From contig CALKYL010000096.1 in assembly GCA_938003515.1 (NCBI GenBank), positions 1-7,951 on the forward strand: a DNA stretch of 7,951 nucleotides. The letters run 5' to 3'. Source of the DNA: an uncultured bacterium (GTDB lineage: Bacteria > Planctomycetota > UBA1135 > UBA2386). Each line of letters starts with the position of its first letter. Position 1 is the first letter of the stretch. A program made the translations under genes and the position numbers. Shown here piece after piece: positions 1-5,732 of this stretch. The notes beneath the pieces were generated by a model, which had not been told where the DNA came from, made no database searches, and saw only the letters and a program-made list of their open reading frames with translations.

Positions 1-287
1 GCGTCAGCATGCGCACGCCCGAAGGCCTCGTCGGCATGTACGGCGACGACCCCGACGCGCCGGTGCTGTTGATCGGCACGAGCTTCTCGGAGGAGAACGG
101 TCTCGACGCGCTGTCGTTCGCGCTCGGCCGGCCGGTGCGCGGCCAGATCGTGCGCGGCGCGCAGGGCATGCTGCCGCTGCGGGCCGCGCTCGCCGAGCTG
201 CGGGCCGGCACCCGGGCGAAGGTCGTCGTCTGGGAGCTGGTCGAGCGGGGCATGTTCGAAGGGGACTGGCTCGATCCGCGCTTGTGA
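1..287 (+). CDS. AlgX/AlgJ-like SGNH O-acetyltransferase, C-terminal fragment (5' end outside window)
   Basis: About 95 C-terminal residues are visible and end at TGA 285-287. A hydrophobic strand leads into Gly-Thr-Ser-Phe-Ser, with the first Ser codon at 81-83. This matches the nucleophile motif (GTSYS type) of AlgX and related SGNH-like acetyltransferases. Near the end, VVVWELVERGMF fits the C-terminal VWEF.ER block of the same family. Family members sit in the periplasm or at the membrane and transfer acetyl groups to exopolysaccharide such as alginate; the substrate here cannot be told. The frame is open to the left edge. The ATG at 9 is probably internal, because the catalytic Asp-His pair of these enzymes lies upstream of the Ser motif and would be missing. 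DPP IV follows after 46 bp on the same strand. The family call is by motif and moderately sure. Confidence 0.72.
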   Translation, partial: VSMRTPEGLVGMYGDDPDAPVLLIGTSFSEENGLDALSFALGRPVRGQIVRGAQGMLPLRAALAELRAGTRAKVVVWELVERGMFEGDWLDPRL

Positions 288-333
288 CAATGCGCGAGTC
301 CCGCGCGCCCCGTTCTGGCACGATGCCGGGCCC

Positions 334-2565
334 ATGACTCCCCTGCGCTCCCCGTTCGCATCGCTCGTCGCGCTCGCGCTGGCCGCGGCCGCGCCCGCAC
401 AGCAGGGTCCGCGGCAGGATCCGCCCCGGCAGCTGGAGCCGCTGGACATGTTCCGGCTCGACTTCCTGATGCAGCTGCCGGCCGAGGAGCCGCTCGCCTG
501 GCTCGACGCCGGGCACTACCTCGCGTTCGACGCCGGGCCGGGCGCGATGCCGGGGCGGGGAACGCCCGACTGGTGGCGGGTCGCGGCCCGCACGGGCGCG
601 CGCGAACGGCTGTTCGACCAGAGGGCGCTCGAGGCGTCGCTCGCCGGGTTGCTCGGCGAGCGCGCCGACTTCGACGCGCTCGCGAGCGAGGACGCGTGGA
701 CGTGGAACGACGCGCACGACCGCTGCGTCGTCGACGTCGCCGGCGACCTGTTCGCCGCCGGACTCGACGGCGCGGCGGTGCGCCTGACCGACACGCCGGA
801 CGTCGAGGAGGTCGGCGTGCGCTTCTCGCCGGACGGCAGGAACGTCGCGTTCGTCGCGGACCACGACCTGCACGTCGTGCCGGCGACCGGGGGCGACGTG
901 CGCGCGCTGACGAACGGCGGGCACGACGACCTGTTCTTCGGCCGGCTGGACTGGGTCTACCAGGAGGAGCTGTACGGCCGCGGCAACTTCCAGGGCTACT
1001 GGTGGTCCCCGGACGGCGCGCACATCGCGTTCCTGAAGCTCGACGAGTCCCCGGTCGAGGAGTTCGTCCTGGTCAGCGACGTGCCGGCGCGTCCCGAGGT
1101 CGAGCGCACCAACTACCCGAAGGCCGGGGAGCCCAACCCGGTCGCCGAGATCGGCGTGGTCGCGGTCGCGGACGGCGGCATCCGCTGGTTCGACGTGTCG
1201 GACTACCCGGAGCAGGACCGGCTGATCGTGCGCGTCACGTGGGCGCCGGACTCGAAGGAGGTGCTGTTCCAGGTCCAGGACCGCGAGCAGACCTGGCTCG
1301 ACATGCGCGCGGGCGACGTCGCGAACGGCACGTCGCGGCTCCTGTGGCGCGAGACCAGCGACTGCTGGGTCGAGGCGGGCCCGGAGCCGGTCTGGATCGA
1401 CGGCGGCGCGTCGTTCCTGTGGCTCAGCGAGCGCGACTGCTTCCGGCACCTCTACCGCTTCGCGCGCACCGGCGCGCCCGAGGGGCGGCTGACCGAGGGC
1501 CGCTGGCAGGTGCTCGAGCTGGTCGCTGTCGACGAGCCCAACGGCGTCGTCTGGATCACGGCCGACTTCGACTCGCCGCTCGAGACGCACCTCTACCGCG
1601 TGCCGCTCGCCGGCGGCGCGCCCGAGCGCGTGACGGCCGGCCGCGGCACCCACGAGATCCTGATGGCGCCGGACCACCGGACGTTCGTCACCACGTGGTC
1701 GTCGGCCGAGACGCCGCCGTGCCGCTTCCTGCGCGACGTCGACGACGCGGAGCTGCGGGTGATCGCGCGCTCGCGCCCCCGGATGCTGCAGCCGTTCGCG
1801 CTCGAGGCGCCGCGCTTCGTCAAGGTGCCGGCGAAGGACGGCTTCGAGATGGAGGGCATGCTGATCGTGCCGCGCGGGTTCGACCCCGCGAAGCGCCACC
1901 CGGTCGTGCAGTTCACCTACGCGGGGCCGCACACGCCGCGCGTGCGCGACCGCTGGGGCAGCCGCGACTACCTGTGGCACCAGCTGCTGGCGCAGCGCGG
2001 CTACGTCGTGTTCGTCTGCGACAACCGCTCGGCGAGCGGCAAGGGGCGCGAGTACGCGAAGGCGTGCTGGCGGCGACTCGGCCAGTCCGAGCTCGCGGAC
2101 CTCGAGGACTCGGTCGACTGGCTGGTCGCCCAGGGCTTCGCCGACCCGGCGCGAATCGCGATCTGGGGCTGGTCGTACGGCGGCTACCAGACGCTCTACA
2201 ACCTGACGCACAGCGACAAGTGGGCGTGCGGCGTGGCCGTCAACGCGGTCACCGACTGGCGTCTCTACGACACGATCTACACCGAGCGCTACTGCGGCCT
2301 GCCGTCGAACAACGCCGAGGGCTACGAGCGCGGCAGCGTCGTGGCCGCGGCCGGCGACCTGCGCGGCGCGGTGCTGCTGATGTGCGGCGCGATGGACGAC
2401 AACGTGCACATGCAGAACAGCCTGCAGTTCCTGCACGCGCTGCAGAAGGCCGGCAAGGACTGCGACTTCATGGTCTACCCGCGGGTGCGGCACGGCATCG
2501 AGGACCTGCAGCAGCAGGTGCACCTGTTCACGCGCTTCGAGCGCTTCCTGCGGGAGCACCTGTAG
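334..2565 (+). CDS. Dipeptidyl peptidase IV (prolyl oligopeptidase family S9B), exported
   Basis: This 743-residue serine peptidase is predicted to release Xaa-Pro or Xaa-Ala dipeptides from peptide N-termini in the periplasm. Residues 1-22 look like a signal peptide: Arg5, an Ala/Leu-rich core, then Ala-Pro-Ala before Gln23. Residues of roughly 35-480 form the DPP IV beta-propeller, with blade motifs FSPDG (164-168), WSPDG (224-228) and WAPDS (303-307). DWVYQEE at 206-212 carries the Glu211-Glu212 pair that binds the substrate's free amino terminus in DPP IV. The C-terminal alpha/beta-hydrolase domain has Tyr529 (YAGP, oxyanion site), nucleophile Ser614 in GWSYGGY, YTERY with Tyr649 and Tyr653, Asp688 and Asn690 in MDDNVH, and His720 in RHGI. 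The triad is therefore Ser614-Asp688-His720. Length is normal for bacterial members. The ATG gives a clean signal peptide but has no clear Shine-Dalgarno; its ATGA overlaps the end of a possible 15-codon leader. The next gene starts 2 bases downstream, so the two are probably co-transcribed. Confidence 0.96.
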   Translation: MTPLRSPFASLVALALAAAAPAQQGPRQDPPRQLEPLDMFRLDFLMQLPAEEPLAWLDAGHYLAFDAGPGAMPGRGTPDWWRVAARTGARERLFDQRALEASLAGLLGERADFDALASEDAWTWNDAHDRCVVDVAGDLFAAGLDGAAVRLTDTPDVEEVGVRFSPDGRNVAFVADHDLHVVPATGGDVRALTNGGHDDLFFGRLDWVYQEELYGRGNFQGYWWSPDGAHIAFLKLDESPVEEFVLVSDVPARPEVERTNYPKAGEPNPVAEIGVVAVADGGIRWFDVSDYPEQDRLIVRVTWAPDSKEVLFQVQDREQTWLDMRAGDVANGTSRLLWRETSDCWVEAGPEPVWIDGGASFLWLSERDCFRHLYRFARTGAPEGRLTEGRWQVLELVAVDEPNGVVWITADFDSPLETHLYRVPLAGGAPERVTAGRGTHEILMAPDHRTFVTTWSSAETPPCRFLRDVDDAELRVIARSRPRMLQPFALEAPRFVKVPAKDGFEMEGMLIVPRGFDPAKRHPVVQFTYAGPHTPRVRDRWGSRDYLWHQLLAQRGYVVFVCDNRSASGKGREYAKACWRRLGQSELADLEDSVDWLVAQGFADPARIAIWGWSYGGYQTLYNLTHSDKWACGVAVNAVTDWRLYDTIYTERYCGLPSNNAEGYERGSVVAAAGDLRGAVLLMCGAMDDNVHMQNSLQFLHALQKAGKDCDFMVYPRVRHGIEDLQQQVHLFTRFERFLREHL

Positions 2566-2567
2566 CC

Positions 2568-3194
2568 TTGGCGACGGCGTTCGCGGGGCCGCTGTCGCGT
2601 TTCTTCGCCGGCGCCGACCCGGGCGAAGCCGACCGGCTGCGCGCCGGCGTCGAGGCGTGGCGGCGCGACCTGCGCGGTGCGGTCGCCGACAAGGTCTCGG
2701 CGGAGCTCGAGTGGGACGAGAGGCGCGACGTCGCGTTCGAGGCCGACCTCGGCGAGGCGGGCTGGATCGCGCTGCGCCTGCTGGCGTTCTACGCCGAGCG
2801 CAGCGACCTCGAGTGGCCCGACGACGTGCCCGCGCTGTGCGAACTCGATCCGCACTGGCGCGCCGCCGCCGACGCGAAGTTCCCGCGGTCGCTCTACGGC
2901 CAGCTGCTCGCGTGCGAGCTGTGGCTGCCGGGCGAGTTCCCGGTCACGCTGCGCGCGCCGCGGCCGGACGGCGAGACGGTCGAGATCGGCTCGGTCGTCG
3001 TCCTGCACGACCAGCTGACGTGGCTGAACCAGCGCACGTTCCAGGCCGACGCCGACGCGATACGCCGCTGGCGCGAGCTCGACGCGCGGGCCGGGTCGGC
3101 GTTCCTGCCGGCCGCCCGCCGCGGCTTCGCGGCGCTGTGGGGGGCGGCCGACGTCGCGCGCCGCGAGTCCGTGCCGCTGGTCGTGCGGCCGTGA
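2568..3194 (+). CDS. Conserved-looking hypothetical protein, 208 aa, TTG start
   Basis: I do not recognise this protein. It reads as 208 residues from TTG 2568 to TGA 3192-3194. Third codon positions are almost all G or C in this frame, as in the neighbouring genes, which supports real coding. No ATG or GTG lies near the 5' end in frame; TTG is 2 bases after the DPP IV stop, and GGGAG at 2552-2556 could serve as ribosome binding site at 11-base spacing or through translational coupling. The protein is soluble, with no signal peptide or membrane segment. It is rich in Arg, Asp, Glu and Ala and has nine Trp. Helical stretches such as WIALRLLAFYAERSDLEW and YGQLLACELWLPGEF are followed by a short strand-like part (VEIGSVVVLHDQLTWLNQ). 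The tight spacing suggests co-expression with the peptidase but does not show a shared function. It ends 10 bp from the convergent yebC-like gene. Confidence 0.8.
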   Translation: MATAFAGPLSRFFAGADPGEADRLRAGVEAWRRDLRGAVADKVSAELEWDERRDVAFEADLGEAGWIALRLLAFYAERSDLEWPDDVPALCELDPHWRAAADAKFPRSLYGQLLACELWLPGEFPVTLRAPRPDGETVEIGSVVVLHDQLTWLNQRTFQADADAIRRWRELDARAGSAFLPAARRGFAALWGAADVARRESVPLVVRP

Positions 3195-3204
3195 TACGCG
3201 CCGG

Positions 3205-3915
3205 CTACTTCAGCGCGACGTGCAGCTTCTGCACGTCGTCGTGGTCGTCGAGCTTCTCGAGGAACGCCTCGACCTCGGCCCGCGCCTCGCCCTCGAGGTG
3301 CACGGGATCCTTGGCGACGTAGCCGAGCTCGGCGGTCGCGACGCTCCAGCCGGCTCCGCGCAGCGCGTCGGCGACCGCGTAGAGGTCCTTGATCTCGGTC
3401 AGGAAGCGGCCGCCGCTCTGGCCCTCGGGCAGCTCCTCGAGCGGCTCGACGTCCTGCGCGCCGGCCTCGATCGCCGCCTCCTCGAGGTCCTTCCGGCCGT
3501 CCTCGTGCGTCGCCTCGACGACGCCGACGTGGTCGAACAGGAACGTCACCTTGCTGCCGAACTGCCCGCCCTTGAACAGCGACTTGACGTCGGAGCCGGT
3601 GCGGTTGCGGTTCTCGGTCATGCACTCGACGAGCACGGCGACGTTGTGCGGCGCCATGCCCTCGTAGACGATCGTCTCGTAGCTGACGCCCTCGTCACCC
3701 TCGCCCGAGCCCTTCTTGATCGCGCGCTGGATGACGTCGTTGGACACCGACTGCTTGCGCGCGGCTTCGACCGCCATCGCGAGCCGTGGGTTCATCGCCG
3801 GGTCGGCGACGCCCATCTTGGCCGCGACGGTGATCTCGCGGACCAGCTTGGACGTGATCTTGGCGCGCTTGTTGGCGTTGACCTCTCGTTTGCTGTGCAG
3901 CCACTGACGGCCCAT
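3205..3915 (-). CDS. yebC: YebC/PmpR/TACO1 family protein
   Basis: This 236-residue cytoplasmic protein belongs to the YebC family. Residues of roughly 20-75 carry the conserved N-terminal helical domain: KLVREITVAAKMG, then DPAMNPRLAMAVEAARK, then IQRAIKKGSGE. YEGMAP, VECMTENRNRT and a Gly-rich FKGGQFGS block follow, and the C-terminus has the usual acidic DDHDDVQK. Members were first described as transcription regulators (PmpR). Human TACO1 activates mitochondrial translation, and recent work places bacterial homologues at the ribosome, easing stalls on polyproline. Which role applies here cannot be read from sequence. The first residues (MGRQWLHSKREVNANKR) differ from the common MAGHSKWANIKHRK form, so this is a divergent subgroup, but length is near normal (about 240-250). 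The ATG is supported by GAGGAG six bases upstream. The gene is divergent from the first peptide transporter gene and convergent with the hypothetical gene. Confidence 0.93.
   Translation of the reverse strand: MGRQWLHSKREVNANKRAKITSKLVREITVAAKMGVADPAMNPRLAMAVEAARKQSVSNDVIQRAIKKGSGEGDEGVSYETIVYEGMAPHNVAVLVECMTENRNRTGSDVKSLFKGGQFGSKVTFLFDHVGVVEATHEDGRKDLEEAAIEAGAQDVEPLEELPEGQSGGRFLTEIKDLYAVADALRGAGWSVATAELGYVAKDPVHLEGEARAEVEAFLEKLDDHDDVQKLHVALK
3216..3238. repeat. Perfect 10-bp inverted repeat at the convergent gene junction
   Basis: CGACGTGCAG, the three-base loop CTT, and CTGCACGTCG form a perfect stem inside the last codons of the yebC-like gene, 22 bases past the stop of the convergent hypothetical gene. 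It may help stop transcription arriving from the left. No T-run follows on either strand, and part of the sequence is constrained by the conserved DDVQK residues, so chance is possible. Confidence 0.4.
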
Positions 3916-3921
3916 GCGGTG

Positions 3922-3927
3922 CTCCTC
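3922..3927 (-). promoter_or_regulatory. Ribosome binding site of the yebC-like gene
   Basis: The minus strand reads GAGGAG, six bases before the ATG at 3915-3913. It is one of only two strong Shine-Dalgarno sequences in the window, and it fixes the start of the yebC-like gene. Confidence 0.75.
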
Positions 3928-3936
3928 GGGGCGAAC

Positions 3937-3965
3937 AGGATGGCGAACGCGCGTCCGTCGGGCAA
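3937..3965 (-). promoter_or_regulatory. Possible promoter of the yebC-like gene
   Basis: The minus strand has TTGCCC (3965-3960), 17 bases, then CATCCT (3942-3937). This matches the sigma-70-type consensus at four and three of six positions. Transcription would begin near 3930, just ahead of the ribosome binding site. The match is weak and the consensus used by this organism is unknown. Confidence 0.22.
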
Positions 3966-4064
3966 GGGGCCGCTGCCGCGGGGCACGCGCCTTGCACCGC
4001 GGCGCGTCCGCGGCGCAACGCGGCTCGCGGGCAGGACATCCGGCGCCGGAATCCCGATCGCCGG

Positions 4065-4093
4065 GTGTCCGCCGGCAGCGCGATGGGTAGCCT
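4065..4093 (+). promoter_or_regulatory. Possible promoter of the first POT transporter gene
   Basis: GTGTCC (4065-4070) and TAGCCT (4088-4093) are 17 bases apart and lie 42 bases ahead of the TTG start, with the Shine-Dalgarno sequence between them. The -10-like TAGCCT resembles TAGGCT ahead of the acyltransferase gene. This is inferred from pattern only. Confidence 0.25.
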
Positions 4094-4123
4094 TCCCCGC
4101 GCCACTCGAATCCTCATCCTGCC

Positions 4124-4128
4124 AGGAG
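4124..4128 (+). promoter_or_regulatory. Ribosome binding site deciding a TTG start
   Basis: AGGAG ends seven bases before TTG 4136-4138. That spacing is ideal and selects TTG as the start of the transporter gene. The GTG overlapping it at 4128 is out of frame. Confidence 0.8.
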
Positions 4129-4135
4129 TGATCGC

Positions 4136-5647
4136 TTGAGCGACGCCACCGAAGTCCCGGTCCCCAAGGGGCACCCGCCGGGCCTCTACATGATGTTCTT
4201 CGCCGAGCTGTGGGAGCGCTTCTGCTACTACGGCATGCGGGCGCTCCTGGCGCTCTACGTCGTCCAGCAGTTCAACAAGCCGCAGGACGAGGCGTCGACG
4301 TCGTATGGCGCGTTCACCGCGCTGATCTACGCGACCGGCATCTTCGGCGGCTACGTCGCGGACCGCGTGCTCGGCTACCGCCGCGCGATCATCCTCGGCG
4401 GTCTCGTGATGGCGGCCGGCGAGTTCGCGCTGCTGATCCCGAGCGAGACGGCGTTCCTGTTCGGGCTCGCCGGCATCGTCGTCGGCAACGGCCTGTTCAA
4501 GCCGAACATCTCGACGCTCGTCGGCAAGCTGTACGAACCGGGCGACCCGCGCCGCGACGGCGGCTTCACGATCTTCTACATGGGCATCAACGTCGGCGCG
4601 CTGTTCGCGCCGCTCGCGTGCGCGTGGATCGCCTACCAGATGGGCACGCCCCAGCTGGCGGCCGACGGCAGCCCGGTGCTCGACGCGACCGGCGCCGCGG
4701 TGGTCGAACCCGACTACCGCTGGGGCTTCGGCATGGCGGGCGCGGGCATGCTGCTCGGCATCCTGACGTTCGTGCTGGGCAAGGGCCTGTTGCGCGGCCA
4801 GGGCGGCGCCCCCGAGGGCCGCGAGGGCATGACCCCGACCTTCGTCGTCGTCGGCGGCTGCGTCGTGCTGACGCCGGTGATCTACCTGCTGCTCGCCAAC
4901 AACGAGGTCGCCGGCTACATCCTGCTCGGCCTGTCGGCGCTGATCCTGCTGTATCTGCTGGTCACCGGCATCAAGCTCGGCAACGTCGTGCTGCAGCGCA
5001 CCTTCGCGCTGTTCATCCTGCTGTTCGTCAACTCGCTGTTCTGGGCGTGCTTCGAGCAGGCAGGCAACTCGCTGAACTTCTTCGCGAAGGACCACGTCGG
5101 CACCAAGGGCTGGTTCCAGTTCGAGTACTTCCAGTCGGTCAACCCGAGCTACATCATCCTGCTCGCACCGGTGTTCGCGTGGCTGTGGGTGTGGCTCGAC
5201 CGGCGCCGGCTCAACCCGTCGATCCCGACCAAGTTCGGCCTCGGCCTGATCCAGGTCGGCCTCGGCTTCGGCGTCTGCCTGCTCGCGATCGAGTCCTTCG
5301 AGTCGGGGGCGATGGCGATGTTCGCGGCGCTGTTCTTCGTCTACCTGCTGCACACGACCGGCGAGCTGTGCATCTCGCCCGTCGGTCTGTCGATGGTGAC
5401 GAAGCTCGCGCCCGCGCACATGACCGGCATCGTCATGGGCGCGTGGTTCCTGTCGATCTCGATGGGCAACTTCGTCGCCGGGCTGTTCTCGGCGCTCGCG
5501 GGCGAAGGCGCCCCCGAGGGCGAGGGCGCGCCGCTGTCGAGCTACGCCGACGCCTACACGCCGATCTTCTACATGGCGTGCGGTGCCGGCGTGGTGCTGC
5601 TGATCCTCAGCAAGCCGATCAACAAGCTGATGCACGGCGTCAAGTAG
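4136..5647 (+). CDS. POT/PTR family proton-coupled di/tripeptide transporter (canonical)
   Basis: This 503-residue inner-membrane carrier of the major facilitator superfamily is predicted to import di- and tripeptides with protons. TM1 has the ExxERF proton-site motif (Glu24, Glu27, Arg28, then CYYGMR). The first PTR signature is GGYVADRVLGYRR (71-83). TM4 carries Lys122 in GLFKPN, and the second signature FYMGINVGAL is at 147-156. TM7 has the FWACFEQ motif with Glu307, and TM10 has Glu410 in TTGELCISP. All charged residues known to matter in characterised POT proteins (TM1 ExxER, TM4 Lys, TM7 Glu, TM10 Glu) are present. Hydrophobic segments and length fit the usual bacterial form with 12 core helices plus two extra between TM6 and TM7. 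Translation starts at TTG with a good ribosome binding site. A strong hairpin begins directly after the stop codon and separates it from the second POT gene. Substrate range cannot be told. Confidence 0.95.
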   Translation: MSDATEVPVPKGHPPGLYMMFFAELWERFCYYGMRALLALYVVQQFNKPQDEASTSYGAFTALIYATGIFGGYVADRVLGYRRAIILGGLVMAAGEFALLIPSETAFLFGLAGIVVGNGLFKPNISTLVGKLYEPGDPRRDGGFTIFYMGINVGALFAPLACAWIAYQMGTPQLAADGSPVLDATGAAVVEPDYRWGFGMAGAGMLLGILTFVLGKGLLRGQGGAPEGREGMTPTFVVVGGCVVLTPVIYLLLANNEVAGYILLGLSALILLYLLVTGIKLGNVVLQRTFALFILLFVNSLFWACFEQAGNSLNFFAKDHVGTKGWFQFEYFQSVNPSYIILLAPVFAWLWVWLDRRRLNPSIPTKFGLGLIQVGLGFGVCLLAIESFESGAMAMFAALFFVYLLHTTGELCISPVGLSMVTKLAPAHMTGIVMGAWFLSISMGNFVAGLFSALAGEGAPEGEGAPLSSYADAYTPIFYMACGAGVVLLILSKPINKLMHGVK

Positions 5648-5677
5648 CGGCAGCGCGCCAGAACCGGTGCGCTGCCG
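5648..5677 (+). terminator. Strong hairpin directly after the first POT gene
   Basis: CGGCAGCGCGCC pairs with GGTGCGCTGCCG: a 12-bp stem containing one G-T wobble, with loop AGAACC (5660-5665). The stem starts on the base after the stop codon. No T-run follows (the next bases are TCGCC), so it is not a textbook intrinsic terminator. It could end transcription in a U-tract-independent way, protect the 3' end of the upstream mRNA, or reduce read-through into the second transporter gene. Confidence 0.6.
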
Positions 5678-5732
5678 TCGCCAGACGGCCGCGTTCGTGT
5701 CCCCTCCGTCGTCCGCTCCGCCCGCTCTGCCC

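Noticed and set aside
9..11. ATG 9 as the true start of the first gene
   Set aside because: The frame is open to the window edge, and the product would lack the upstream part of the SGNH domain, so the gene is treated as truncated by the window.
316..330. TGGCACG resembling a sigma-54 -24 element before the DPP IV gene
   Set aside because: The matching -12 element (TTGC) is absent at the required spacing, and the site is only 12 bases from the start codon.
4..2559. Long open frame on the minus strand opposite the DPP IV gene
   Set aside because: It is an antisense shadow of a clearly homologous gene: stop codons are rare in this GC-rich DNA, and the translation is low-complexity Arg/Val/Ala/Asp sequence without a recognisable domain.
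573..2567. In-frame upstream extension of the hypothetical gene through the DPP IV gene
   Set aside because: The translation here is Arg/Ala/Gly-rich shadow of DPP IV; only the part after the DPP IV stop codon has normal composition, so the gene is taken to start at TTG 2568.
5667..5732. GTG 5667 or GTG 5697 as the start of the second POT gene
   Set aside because: The first lies within the hairpin stem, and the second adds a Pro/Ser-rich lead with several T third positions unlike coding sequence here. Neither has a ribosome binding site, and ATG 5733 aligns well with the family N-terminus.
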